IMG/VR virus record: IMGVR_UViG_3300050821_014528
Location: 1 to 24,420 of that record
Length of the DNA: 24,420 nt
Direction: 5' to 3' (one strand)
Source of the DNA: a virus
Shown piece after piece: positions 12,829 through 19,964 of this stretch. The first letter of the stretch is position 1. Every line of letters starts with the position of its first letter. The position numbers were made by a program, and so were the translations under genes. The notes beneath the pieces are model-generated. The model did not search any database, was not told the DNA's origin, and saw only the letters and a list, made by a program, of their open reading frames with translations.

Positions 12829-13022
12829 TGCTGTTGACTTTTCTCGGTTTCGGCATCGATATCAGGATGGACTTCGGTCAGCACAACACGCCCCACACGC
12901 TGCCCCCTGCTTTTGGCATTATCTAAGAACCAGGGACCAGGTTTCTTGATCAATTGCATATTGGGTTCACCGTTCTTGCCGAATAGCGCCCAAAACGGGC
13001 CATGCTTGTCGCCAATGCTCAT
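12825..13022 (-). CDS. Hypothetical phage protein
   Basis: 65 aa, ATGA on both sides. The N-terminus is aromatic and Gly-rich (MSIGDKHGPFWALFGKNGEP), the middle GPWFLDNAKSRGQRVGRVVL, and the tail acidic (DIDAETEKSQQQ). The compact beta-like character suggests a small folded domain. Function unknown. Confidence 0.62.
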   Translation of the reverse strand: MSIGDKHGPFWALFGKNGEPNMQLIKKPGPWFLDNAKSRGQRVGRVVLTEVHPDIDAETEKSQQQ

Positions 13023-13489
13023 TTCGGCTCCGCGGCGGATGTATCCGAGAAGCCTGCGAGCGTGATCAAGGTCCGCGCGTCTTGGTACTGGCGGTCTGCG
13101 TATCCCTGATATTCGAGTGCGCGCTTCATGACCTTCTCGGCGCAGTCGGCCAGATACTTGCGAAACTCCAACGCCACAGCCTTGGGCAACTGTCGGAGCA
13201 CTTCTTCGCAGGCTCGCGTATCGATTTGATAACTGCCCATGCCGTTGGCTTCGCGCGGCTCAATGTCGAAAGACCAAGAGAGATTCATGCCGCTCTCTGG
13301 ATCGGTGCCCTTGAACCACCCGCTCGTGGCGATATCCAAGCGATGAGTGCCACCCGACTTAAACGAGGTAGCAAGATGCCACGGCGGATCGTCATCGATC
13401 TGGGCATATTTGCCGATTGACAATTCCGTGATGCCAGCGGCCTTGTAATGCTTGGCGTTCAAGAGCGCTTCCCTGAGTGCGTTTTTCAT
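13019..13489 (-). CDS. Hypothetical phage protein
   Basis: 156 aa, one of the longer unknowns of the array. The central part is beta-rich with paired aromatic and charged residues (GGTHRLDIATSGWFKGTDPE, LSWSFDIEPREANGMGSYQI). The C-terminal ~55 residues are helical (LRQLPKAVALEFRKYLADCA, EYQGYADRQYQDARTLITLA). ATGA at both ends. No motif assigns a function. Confidence 0.7.
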   Translation of the reverse strand: MKNALREALLNAKHYKAAGITELSIGKYAQIDDDPPWHLATSFKSGGTHRLDIATSGWFKGTDPESGMNLSWSFDIEPREANGMGSYQIDTRACEEVLRQLPKAVALEFRKYLADCAEKVMKRALEYQGYADRQYQDARTLITLAGFSDTSAAEPK

Positions 13490-13758
13490 TCTTGTTGTCC
13501 TTCGGATGGATCAGCAGCCGTTATGAATTCACCATTGCTCAAATCGATTCCGTAGCAGCCCTCGATTTCCGGCAACCCGTGCGCCAAGGCTGCCCGGTGA
13601 GCGGCTTCCTCAGGCTGCATGAACATGGGCACCGTCGCTGGCACGCCCGGCCCAGGAGGCGCGGGATTCGTCATACCCATGAGCGGCATCGACTGGCAGT
13701 GCTTGACGAAGTCGATTTCCTCCTGAGTGGCAAATACACCCAGGCGCTTAATATCCAT
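13486..13758 (-). CDS. Hypothetical phage protein
   Basis: 90 aa from ATG 13758, with AGGGGGA upstream. The start is helical (MDIKRLGVFATQEEIDFVKH), the middle is Pro-rich and flexible (NPAPPGPGVPATVPMFMQPE), then EEAAHRAALAHGLPE. The clean ribosome-binding site after a 24-base gap marks an independent initiation point in the array. Function unknown. Confidence 0.66.
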   Translation of the reverse strand: MDIKRLGVFATQEEIDFVKHCQSMPLMGMTNPAPPGPGVPATVPMFMQPEEAAHRAALAHGLPEIEGCYGIDLSNGEFITAADPSEGQQE

Positions 13759-13782
13759 GCGGTCCCCCTGAAGTAAGGGCTG

Positions 13783-14223
13783 TCATTTCCGAAACTCGAC
13801 TACTTTCGGCCCTGTATCCGGCGGCGGCAATAAGCCTGCGGCATTCGCGGCATCGATCACTCGCCGGCCGTCGGCTAAGACCATGTGCGGCAGGAACGCC
13901 GTGTCGAAGCTTAAGACCCCGCACTCAATGGCAGTCGTCTGTCCCTTCACCCAATCCCGCAGGATCGAATAGACGGCGCGCTTGGCATGCTCCAAAGCAT
14001 CGTTTCGCTTCCAGCCGCTTTTTGTCACCAACGCCTGCGCGTAGCCATTCCAACTCGCTTCGAGCTGCACTTGTCGGTCGCGCCACTTGAACACGACGAT
14101 GGCGACTTGCCGGTCGTTATCGGTCATCGTCCCGAAGGACTGGCAACCGAAGGCGGCGAGAGTCTTGGTGATCTCGCGCATAGCGTTGGTGCCCGGATTG
14201 ACCTTTTCGTAGGGGATGCCCAT
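13783..14223 (-). CDS. Conserved-looking phage protein of unknown function
   Basis: 146 aa, TGATG with the methyltransferase gene upstream. N-terminal beta-rich domain (DNDRQVAIVVFKWRDRQVQL, EASWNGYAQALVTKSGWKRN), then a helix (ALEHAKRAVYSILRDWVKGQ) and a tail with FDTAFLPHMVLADGRRV and PPPDTGPKVVEF. The overall layout, a small domain followed by 'FLPHM-L-DGR-V', is one I associate with hypothetical proteins common in phage early regions, often near replication genes. Function not known. Confidence 0.72.
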   Translation of the reverse strand: MGIPYEKVNPGTNAMREITKTLAAFGCQSFGTMTDNDRQVAIVVFKWRDRQVQLEASWNGYAQALVTKSGWKRNDALEHAKRAVYSILRDWVKGQTTAIECGVLSFDTAFLPHMVLADGRRVIDAANAAGLLPPPDTGPKVVEFRK

Positions 14224-14915
14224 CAGCGGTGCTCCGGGTGTGAAGTAGAGGGAAAGTATGTGCGGGCGATGTGCCGCGCGAGAGGTGCCGGGATCTTGGC
14301 GATTGTCGCCTGCGCGAGCTTTCGTTTCGCGCTTCCAGAGCTGTGCTGACGCATCAGTGATTGATTATTGCCTTTACCGAACCACCCGCCGCCGCACTTT
14401 CTGCCATGAAAATTGGTAGCGCCATTTGATCGATGCGTGACGCCTGCCTTCATGACCTGACGACCAATAACTATGGGCATCAACGCCGGCACGTCACCCC
14501 ATAGGTAGAAACTCCCAAAGTTCCAGCGAGCTCGCCCGACCCATTTCTCGGCGCCGCGGACGTTCTCGACCACCATCGGAATATGCCGCCCGGCCGCCTC
14601 AGATGCCTCACGCTGGATGCGGAAGCACGCCTCAAAAAGGGAGTTGTCCGGAGGTGGCGCAGCCTTGGCGGCCTTCCAGGGCATCGCACGCCACGAGTAA
14701 GCCTGACAGGGTGGCGATGCCACGATCAGTGCAGCATCCCTAAACTGGGCGCCATGGAGCGTCAGCACGTCTTGGATGACGAGCTGCGCGGGATAGCGAT
14801 GCTCGCCGTAGACGTGTTGCTCAATGTCGAATCCAACCACGTAGTACCCCTCTGCCAAAAGTCCTTCCGTCCATCCGCCTAACCCGCAGAATAGATCAAT
14901 CGCTAGTGGCTGCAT
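14223..14915 (-). CDS. C5-cytosine DNA methyltransferase (orphan)
   Basis: 230 aa, short for the family. It would transfer methyl from S-adenosylmethionine to cytosine C5. Motif I is AIDLFCGLGGWTEGL (Asp7-Gly14), motif II around VVGFDIEQH, and motif IV ASPPCQAYS with nucleophile Cys70 in PCQ. Motif VI is MVVENVRG with ENV at 117-119, motif VIII-like residues lie at GRARWNFGSF, and the motif X helix is near PAPLARHIARTYFP. The target-recognition region is brief. No restriction endonuclease adjoins it, so it probably protects phage DNA from host cleavage. It overlaps the small upstream gene by 20 bases and shares TGATG downstream. Confidence 0.92.
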   Translation of the reverse strand: MQPLAIDLFCGLGGWTEGLLAEGYYVVGFDIEQHVYGEHRYPAQLVIQDVLTLHGAQFRDAALIVASPPCQAYSWRAMPWKAAKAAPPPDNSLFEACFRIQREASEAAGRHIPMVVENVRGAEKWVGRARWNFGSFYLWGDVPALMPIVIGRQVMKAGVTHRSNGATNFHGRKCGGGWFGKGNNQSLMRQHSSGSAKRKLAQATIAKIPAPLARHIARTYFPSTSHPEHR

Positions 14916-15066
14916 TTCTCGCCTGGCGCCACAATCTCATTTCGTCCGCCACCGCCCACAACTGCCCGTTCGGCGCGTACAGCATCGGCGTGTCCAATTC
15001 GTCTTTGCGCTTGAGCAGTTCTTCCATCTCGGTCGGGTCGGTTACCGCTATCCATTTGTCTTCCAT
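14896..15066 (-). CDS. Small hypothetical protein upstream of the methyltransferase
   Basis: 56 aa from ATG 15066, preceded by AGGGGA with a suitable spacer. The sequence is protein-like: MEDKWIAVTDPTEMEELLKR, then ELDTPMLYAPNGQLWAVADE and a basic end. It overlaps the methyltransferase start by 20 bases. The longer frame from 15211 covers the same DNA but reads as shadow. It follows the largest gap in the array and may start a sub-operon with the methyltransferase. Function unknown. Confidence 0.6.
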   Translation of the reverse strand: MEDKWIAVTDPTEMEELLKRKDELDTPMLYAPNGQLWAVADEMRLWRQARNAATSD

Positions 15067-15106
15067 CGAAATCCCCTAGAAATATAGAGGATTCCGATAC
15101 TATGCG

Positions 15107-15137
15107 CTCACTCCCTGCGAAAACCGCAGAGGGTGAG
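15107..15137. repeat. Intergenic imperfect inverted repeat
   Basis: In the 151-base gap 15067-15217, CTCACTCCCTGCG (15107-15119) faces CGCAGAGGGTGAG (15125-15137) across a 5-base loop. Eleven of 13 positions are Watson-Crick and one more can wobble on the + strand. No T-run follows on either strand, so it is not a standard terminator. It lies about 40 bases upstream of the small gene before the methyltransferase and could be an operator or a leader hairpin. The rest of the gap shows nothing I can assign. Confidence 0.5.
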
Positions 15138-15217
15138 CATGGCCGCGCAAGCCCTTGAGCGAGCGGCGAAGATTCCCAAACTTTCGGCGATTCAATGCTC
15201 ATCTGCGTCACTCTAAG

Positions 15218-15457
15218 TCAGATCGACCCAGAACAATCGGCCTTGACGCCCATCGTCAGGCGCCCATTCACTGCAGCCATGTACGAGGTATCACCACATT
15301 TGTAGAAGAGCAGTAGGTCGCTAGGCTTACCGTTTTCGGTGCCGCCTTGCAATTCGTGTGATCTGGCGCAGTGCGGGCAAGTGATCTTATCCCCACGTTT
15401 CACCTGCGGTTGTCCAGCAAGGGTCGCGTTGCTGAAACCGACGTAAGGCGTACTCAT
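15218..15457 (-). CDS. Small zinc-ribbon-like protein
   Basis: 79 aa from ATG 15457 (ATGA with the membrane protein). Residues ~20-70 resemble a zinc ribbon: ITCPHCARSHELQ with CxxC, then FYKCGD and ADCSG as possible second half. Beta-rich otherwise (DLLLFYKCGDTSYMAAVNGR). Stand-alone ribbons of this size are frequent in phages; function unknown. Confidence 0.66.
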   Translation of the reverse strand: MSTPYVGFSNATLAGQPQVKRGDKITCPHCARSHELQGGTENGKPSDLLLFYKCGDTSYMAAVNGRLTMGVKADCSGSI

Positions 15458-15657
15458 GGTTTTCCTCCCCGGTCAATTGATTCAATGATCTTGAAAATTA
15501 ATCCGGCGAAAATGGCGAAGGGTAGGTACACCCAAAATAGAAACATCTGTAGATCGTCAGCCCCGGACTTGATGAGCAAGTAGTGAAGGAGGTAATACCA
15601 AATCGGCATCACCACAAAAAATGAAATCAGGCCGGCAATTATCTTTAGTGCTTTCAC
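15454..15657 (-). CDS. Small inner-membrane protein, two transmembrane helices
   Basis: 67 aa. TM1 lies at about 5-28 (KIIAGLISFFVVMPIWYYLL) and TM2 at about 36-58 (LQMFLFWVYLPFAIFAGLIF), with a short acidic loop (GADD) and a charged tail. It is encoded in a noticeably AT-richer stretch than its surroundings. ATGA on both sides. Far from the lysis genes, so superinfection exclusion or membrane modification is as likely as a second holin; nothing decides. Confidence 0.68.
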   Translation of the reverse strand: MKALKIIAGLISFFVVMPIWYYLLHYLLIKSGADDLQMFLFWVYLPFAIFAGLIFKIIESIDRGGKP

Positions 15658-15974
15658 TTCGCTCCCCGGTCAGACTCGAATGCGGCCTCGGCAACTGCGA
15701 TGGCACGCTGGTGCAGGGCTTCAGCCTCTTCCCAAGTCGCACACCGTTCCTGCCAGCCATCTTCGGGTCCGCCGAATATCATCGTCTCGAATATTTGCGG
15801 CGGACCTGCGCGACTGAATCTGTGGAGACCCAGGAACACCGTGGACACGCTGACGTGCGCGATATCGGTCTCGGCGACGATGAGCGAATCTCCCGCTGCT
15901 TCAAACCAGCTAGCCCATGTCATCAGGTCAGCCGGCACAGCCTTGTGACCCTCCAGAATGTACTTGTCGTTCAT
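15654..15974 (-). CDS. Conserved-looking phage protein of unknown function
   Basis: 106 aa, ATGA on both sides. The layout is one I recognise among phage early hypotheticals: KYILEGHKAVPADLMTWASW, then ETDIAHVSVSTVFLGLHRF, PPQIFETMIFGG and CATWEEAEALHQRAI. The repeated VSTVFLGL / FETMIFGG strands with a final helix suggest a small alpha-beta fold. The role of the family is unknown to me. Confidence 0.75.
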   Translation of the reverse strand: MNDKYILEGHKAVPADLMTWASWFEAAGDSLIVAETDIAHVSVSTVFLGLHRFSRAGPPQIFETMIFGGPEDGWQERCATWEEAEALHQRAIAVAEAAFESDRGAK

Positions 15975-16264
15975 TCGACACCCTCGATTTTCTGAGTAAA
16001 GTGTTTGGCCAAGTCGATGGCGGCCAGTGCCACTTCTCGCATAGCGGCGATAGCGCTTTCGCTCTCAGGCGATCGGTCGAGGCTAGGTTTGAAAACCTGA
16101 ATCATTCCATTGAATGCTTGGGCGTATTTCTTGTTGACCTCGGCTGCCTCTTGCACCAATTGACGCATTGCCGATAAATCAGCGGCCGCAAGCGCTTCTT
16201 CAGCCTGCTGATTCCACTTGTCGGTGAGATCCTTGGAGCGCTGCTCAATTTTGTTATCGTTCAC
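15971..16264 (-). CDS. Helical hypothetical protein
   Basis: 97 aa from GTG 16264, chosen for the strong AAAGGAGA just upstream; the longer frame to 16309 overlaps the previous gene. Almost entirely helical (DLTDKWNQQAEEALAAADLS, RQLVQEAAEVNKKYAQAFNG, AAMREVALAAIDLAKHF). The pattern is somewhat like phasin or tail-assembly coiled coils, without enough to name it. Confidence 0.65.
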   Translation of the reverse strand: MNDNKIEQRSKDLTDKWNQQAEEALAAADLSAMRQLVQEAAEVNKKYAQAFNGMIQVFKPSLDRSPESESAIAAMREVALAAIDLAKHFTQKIEGVE

Positions 16265-16266
16265 CC

Positions 16267-16620
16267 TTATTCTCCTTTCGTTTCCGCTTTCGCTTGTGTC
16301 GCAATCCAATCAACACAGTCGACATTTTTCTCGTGTCGACACATGTGTCCCATTTTCGACGATACACACCACCCTAGGTACTCAACTTTCGTTTCCGAAG
16401 TAGGGTGCTGCATCTCAAAGGCGACGGCCTCATTCCAAGGATTAATCCCAGGCGTCTTGATGAATCCGTTGTTCTTGATGTCTGCCCACGACCAAGACTC
16501 GGCGCCGTCAACGTGCAAGTGAAACTGGATTTCACCTTTGGGTAATTCTGGATGTTTGGTATCGCGCAGAATCTTCTGCACCGCGTCCGCAATATCACGC
16601 TTTTGTTGAAGGCTAAACAT
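16267..16620 (-). CDS. Hypothetical phage protein
   Basis: 117 aa, ending 2 bases before the next start and overlapping the upstream gene by 8. A helical N-terminus (QQKRDIADAVQKILRDTKHP) is followed by a beta-rich part (KGEIQFHLHVDGAESWSWAD) and a C-terminal Cys/His stretch (YLGWCVSSKMGHMCRHEKNV). Lower GC than the flanking genes. Function unknown. Confidence 0.67.
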   Translation of the reverse strand: MFSLQQKRDIADAVQKILRDTKHPELPKGEIQFHLHVDGAESWSWADIKNNGFIKTPGINPWNEAVAFEMQHPTSETKVEYLGWCVSSKMGHMCRHEKNVDCVDWIATQAKAETKGE

Positions 16621-16825
16621 TAGGTTTTCCTGTGTTTTGCGCAGGTGAGCGTCGCAGGAACTTACGCGCGGCGTGCCACCGCTGGAGCATGTAGCGAGTC
16701 GGCATCATCTTGGTCTCGGCGTACTCGAGCAACTCCGTCTTGGTGAGACTCGCGAGCCACCGAGCATACTCGCGCCTGCTTTCCTCCGACCACGGGTCAG
16801 GCGCTTCTTCGTAGACGATGGTCAT
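16613..16825 (-). CDS. Small helical hypothetical protein
   Basis: 70 aa, ATGA with the upstream gene. Helical and basic (SEESRREYARWLASLTKTEL, YMLQRWHAARKFLRRSPAQ). No motif recognised. Confidence 0.62.
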   Translation of the reverse strand: MTIVYEEAPDPWSEESRREYARWLASLTKTELLEYAETKMMPTRYMLQRWHAARKFLRRSPAQNTGKPNV

Positions 16826-17298
16826 GGCGGATCAAGCAGCAGCGGGTCCAAGGGCGCTGGCGGGTGAGCGCGCTCCCAGGCCTTCAAGGCCTCGATCAGG
16901 AGGGTGGCCGTTTCCTTCTCGGCCGCCGCCGCGGTCTCATAGGCCTCGGCCAGGATGCGCAGTTCATTGGCGCGGGCGGTACCGCGCACGGCTGGCGACC
17001 AAGGCCGCCGCATGCCTGTCATGACCCGTTGCGCCCGTTTCTGCCATTCATCGAGCGCCGGGCGCGCATCGGGAGCATGAGGCGAGTGGGCAAGGTCCAA
17101 GAGCAGGTCCTGCATCTCCCGGTATTTGTCTGTCCGCACGCGCTGGCTGTAGCGCTGTTCTTCCGGATCCCTCAAGTAAGGTTCCCAGCCGCCCTTGCCA
17201 TCCGGCCGGCCATCCCGAATACCTAGGTGCCACCGGCCGCCGTGCCAGAAGCCATCACCGTCCTTGGTGCCGTCCGGGAGTGCCTCAGGACAGGTCAT
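16822..17298 (-). CDS. Hypothetical phage protein
   Basis: 158 aa, ATGA at both ends. The N-terminal 45 residues are Gly/Trp/Asp-rich with repeated turns (GDGFWHGGRWHLGIRDGRPD), and the remaining 110 are helical (YREMQDLLLDLAHSPHAPD, ELRILAEAYETAAAAEKETA). A Pro-rich tail follows (PPAPLDPLLLDPP). Higher GC than the genes downstream, marking the right edge of the AT-richer patch. Function unknown. Confidence 0.68.
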   Translation of the reverse strand: MTCPEALPDGTKDGDGFWHGGRWHLGIRDGRPDGKGGWEPYLRDPEEQRYSQRVRTDKYREMQDLLLDLAHSPHAPDARPALDEWQKRAQRVMTGMRRPWSPAVRGTARANELRILAEAYETAAAAEKETATLLIEALKAWERAHPPAPLDPLLLDPP

Positions 17299-17957
17299 TT
17301 CTTTTTACTCGCGCCGCGCTTCTTCTTGGCCTCGCTCGCGCGAATCTGCCGGCCGATGACGCTCTCCGTGGCCTCTTGCTCCTCCTGGTTGACCTTGGCC
17401 AAGGTCGTCTCGTCCGCCTCGTCCTCGCCATTGGCACCGTCGAGGTTCGGGCCACCGCCCGAGAGCGGCAAGTCTTTTTGCTTCTCGTCCCGATCGGCCA
17501 AGGAACCGTTCAGAATCGATACCGTGCAGCGCTTGTTGAGCAAGGTGAGGGTCTGCAGGTGCACGTCAGGGACGCCTGAGATCATGCACTTCATGATGGG
17601 CTGGCCGCCGACGGGCGTGATGACAATGCTGCCAATGGTCGCGGGTTTGAGCACCAGCGGCTCGTCCGCATCTTCGATCTTGAGCGTCGCCTTCGCGCCC
17701 TCGAACTTGTCCGAGAGCGTGATCGGGTCGATGCCGGGAAAGCGCGGCTCCAGGACTTTGGAGCGCTCGTCGGTGAAGAAGGCCTCGAAGGCGTTCTGGT
17801 CCTGCAAGATCGTGCAGAACTCCTCCTCGGTCAAGATGATGCCGCTGACGGGCACGGAGATCGCCGGGACTTTCTCCTTCTTGCCGTGCATCTGCGTGCG
17901 GTTGACGATGGAGCCGCCGACGAGACCAGCGCGTTTGGTGATGCTAAGTCGTTGCAT
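17295..17957 (-). CDS. Hypothetical protein with acidic/basic tail, possible DNA-metabolism factor
   Basis: 220 aa from ATG 17957 (GGGGAT upstream). Residues 1-150 look like a beta-rich folded domain (AISVPVSGIILTEEEFCTIL, ATLKIEDADEPLVLKPATIG, HLQTLTLLNKRCTVSILNG). Residues ~155-205 are acidic and disordered (GANGEDEADETTLAKVNQEE), and the end is very basic (RASEAKKKRGASKKK). A beta-domain with acidic linker is reminiscent of phage single-strand-binding-like proteins, and exonuclease and zinc-finger genes lie nearby. That link is weak; treat as unknown. Confidence 0.7.
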   Translation of the reverse strand: MQRLSITKRAGLVGGSIVNRTQMHGKKEKVPAISVPVSGIILTEEEFCTILQDQNAFEAFFTDERSKVLEPRFPGIDPITLSDKFEGAKATLKIEDADEPLVLKPATIGSIVITPVGGQPIMKCMISGVPDVHLQTLTLLNKRCTVSILNGSLADRDEKQKDLPLSGGGPNLDGANGEDEADETTLAKVNQEEQEATESVIGRQIRASEAKKKRGASKKK

Positions 17958-17959
17958 GA

Positions 17960-18460
17960 TTATCCCCGTTGTCGTTGGTGGAGCATCTTCTTGACCAGTG
18001 GCCCGATGTGGGCATTCAAATAGCCGCGGCAGAGGCGCATGCGGTCTTTGTCGTAGTGCTGATACGGATGGCAGGTGCCGGCGAGATCGACGGTCGATTC
18101 CTTCTTCGGGAACTCAAAGCCTTCGCCGCCTTCGCGCATGGGATTGAACGGCACGCCCTTGTGGCAATAGAACTCTCCGCCATTGCCCAGCATCGATTGC
18201 AGGTGCTGCCAGCCGTCGCGGTCGGCGCGTTCCTTGGAATCGCCGCGAAAGGCGCAGTTATCGCACGGTCGCCTGAAGGCCAATTGTTCGCCGTCGATCG
18301 TGTAGGGCTCGTCCAGCGGCAGACGTTCCCAGACGCGGTGGCACTGCATGCAGAAGTCGAGACGGTCCTTGAGTCCCAACACGCAGGCGATACGGCCACT
18401 GCCGCAGGCGGGGCAGGCCTCGAGGTCGCGGGGGTCGGGCATGTAGTCCTCATCCGCCAT
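17960..18460 (-). CDS. Multi-zinc-finger hypothetical protein
   Basis: 166 aa from ATG 18460, with AAGGAG and a 7-nt spacer; the frame to 18514 overlaps the upstream gene more and lacks such a site. Residues 10-45 form a treble-clef-type finger (CPACGSGRIACV ... CMQCHRVWE). A second Cys/His set follows (PCDNCAFRGD, EFYCHKGVPFNP, GTCHPYQHY, RLCRGYL). The latter resembles iron- or zinc-cluster motifs of small early phage proteins. Function unknown; nucleic-acid contact is plausible. Confidence 0.72.
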   Translation of the reverse strand: MADEDYMPDPRDLEACPACGSGRIACVLGLKDRLDFCMQCHRVWERLPLDEPYTIDGEQLAFRRPCDNCAFRGDSKERADRDGWQHLQSMLGNGGEFYCHKGVPFNPMREGGEGFEFPKKESTVDLAGTCHPYQHYDKDRMRLCRGYLNAHIGPLVKKMLHQRQRG

Positions 18461-18791
18461 GGTGTTTCTCCTTGTCGAAGCGGTTGTCGTTACAGTAGGT
18501 ACAGGCACCTGCACGTAACGCCCACCAGGTACTCAATTCCGGCTTGTGGTCCCGGTACATGAGCTGGTGCGCGAGGACATCGCCCGCGCGTTCGAGCGCC
18601 TCGATTTTGCACTGCTGACAGTCGTGCTGGACCCAATTGGTGGCGGTCAGCCGGCCGTGGCCTTTCTCGCATTCAAAGAACAGAATCGTGCACTCACGCA
18701 TGCCGACCGGCAGTTGTTCCTTGGCGGCGTCGAAGGCCTGCAGCAGGGCGCCGATCACGGCGCGGCCAGCGGTGCCGATCTTGTCCGTCAT
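18450..18791 (-). CDS. Zinc-binding hypothetical protein
   Basis: 113 aa, ATGA with the upstream gene and an 11-base overlap with the downstream start. The helical N-terminus (AVIGALLQAFDAAKEQLPVG) precedes CEKGHGRLTATNWVQHDCQQC, a possible zinc finger, and a tail with GACTYCNDNRF. No family name. Confidence 0.67.
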   Translation of the reverse strand: MTDKIGTAGRAVIGALLQAFDAAKEQLPVGMRECTILFFECEKGHGRLTATNWVQHDCQQCKIEALERAGDVLAHQLMYRDHKPELSTWWALRAGACTYCNDNRFDKEKHHGG

Positions 18792-19087
18792 GGCGGCATC
18801 TTCGGGAACTGGGCGGGCATTGGCAGAAGCTCGTGCAGGTGGATGTTTTCCTCAACCGCCTTTTGCAAGCTGATGAGGGCGTGGTAGGCGAGGGTCACAT
18901 AGGTCTCCTCGCTCGTCATGCCCTGGATCCAGGCCTTCTCGAAGCAGGCGCAGACAATCGAACTCTCTCGGCTAGCCCGATTGATGATGCGGCGCATGCC
19001 GGCAACGGTGGTCGCTTCCTCGACTTCGGTCGGGGTCTCGGGCTCGCGGAGTCCGATTTGGATAGTGAAATACCGGTCTCGGGTCAT
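18788..19087 (-). CDS. Helical hypothetical protein
   Basis: 99 aa, ATGA at both ends. A short beta start (MTRDRYFTIQIGLREPETP), then helices (MRRIINRASRESSIVCACFE, TYVTLAYHALISLQKAVEEN). No catalytic motif seen. It sits between two zinc-binding proteins. Confidence 0.65.
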   Translation of the reverse strand: MTRDRYFTIQIGLREPETPTEVEEATTVAGMRRIINRASRESSIVCACFEKAWIQGMTSEETYVTLAYHALISLQKAVEENIHLHELLPMPAQFPKMPP

Positions 19088-19359
19088 GGGTAGCGCTCCG
19101 GCGGCCAGGAACTGCGGTCGAAGAGGTCATCAATCTCGGTCCAGCGATGCTCGGGACACAAGTCTTGGTCCGGGCCCGTCCGATGCGCGCAGCTCTGGCA
19201 CATCAGCAGATCGCAGGTCGAACCGTCAGGCAGTTTGAAGTCGCATTCCCGGAGTCTATCGGGCGCAGTGAAGCGTTCGCAGACCTTGCAGCGGCGGGCG
19301 CGCGGTTTGGCCATGCGCACGTGGATGACCGTGCCGTCGGGCATCTTGAGGAAGGTCAT
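19084..19359 (-). CDS. Cysteine-rich (RING/zinc-finger-like) protein
   Basis: 91 aa, ATGA at both ends. Residues ~22-70 hold CKVCERFTAPDRLRECDF, TCDLLMCQSCAHRTG and LCPEHRW: eight Cys and two His in paired spacing, compatible with two zinc ions. The N-terminus is a basic strand pair (GTVIHVRMAKPRARR). It is directly coupled to the downstream array and follows the exonuclease. Function unknown. Confidence 0.7.
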   Translation of the reverse strand: MTFLKMPDGTVIHVRMAKPRARRCKVCERFTAPDRLRECDFKLPDGSTCDLLMCQSCAHRTGPDQDLCPEHRWTEIDDLFDRSSWPPERYP

Positions 19360-19964
19360 GCGGGGACCTCGGAGCGTTCGGACGGGGGCTTGGCGACGGG
19401 GAGGACGCGACCCGATTCATGGTCGCGCAGGCGGCCGGCCAAGACGAGTTCAATGAGTTCGACCGTACTTTGGCAATCGTTCAGGCAATAATCGATCACC
19501 TGGCCGATTTTGCCTTGCTGCCAGAGGACCGGGGCCAGAGCGCCGCTGCCGGACTTGCCTGGCAGGAAGTTCGCCTTGCACAAAGAATCGAGGTTCGGAC
19601 CCCCCTTGAAGTACTCAGGCGACCCGCCGCGGGCCACACGTACCGCCCGTAGGAGGTCCCAGGAGCGGTGTTCGGGGAGGGTGACCCCTAGGCAGGCTTT
19701 GAGCAATTGGTCGTCAAAGGCGCGGTTGTTGAAGCCCACAAGGAGGGTTTCGGGGTCCTCGCTCAGTTCCTTGAACTCCCCGAAGTTATCCTCGAGGAAC
19801 ACCCGGTAGCCTTCGGTCCACACATAGGCGCAGATGACGGAGATGCCCATGCCCGCGTGGTCCCCCCAGTTTTGGGCGTATTGGATGCCCGGCACGGGGA
19901 TCTCCCCGATGCCTTTACCCAGAATCGCGTTCTTGGTCTCCACGTCGTAGACCACCAACTTCAT
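19356..19964 (-). CDS. DEDD-type 3'-5' exonuclease (RNase H-like, PolB/DnaQ-like)
   Basis: 202 aa. Exo I is VVYDVETKNAI with Asp7 and Glu9, Exo II is VGFNNRAFDDQLL with Asp84, and Exo III is DYCLNDCQSTVEL with Tyr159 and Asp163, giving the four DEDD acidic residues and a DEDDy-like YxxxD ending. The family removes nucleotides from 3' ends using two metal ions. Typical phage roles are proofreading or host-DNA processing; no polymerase is visible in the window. The last ~25 residues are a Pro-rich tail. ATGA on both sides. Confidence 0.88.
   Translation of the reverse strand: MKLVVYDVETKNAILGKGIGEIPVPGIQYAQNWGDHAGMGISVICAYVWTEGYRVFLEDNFGEFKELSEDPETLLVGFNNRAFDDQLLKACLGVTLPEHRSWDLLRAVRVARGGSPEYFKGGPNLDSLCKANFLPGKSGSGALAPVLWQQGKIGQVIDYCLNDCQSTVELIELVLAGRLRDHESGRVLPVAKPPSERSEVPA

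Noticed and set aside
14903-15211. 102-codon minus-strand frame over the gap and the small gene before the methyltransferase
   Set aside because: The 56-aa alternative frame has a good ribosome-binding site and protein-like sequence; the C-terminal half of the longer frame is Arg/Gly shadow.
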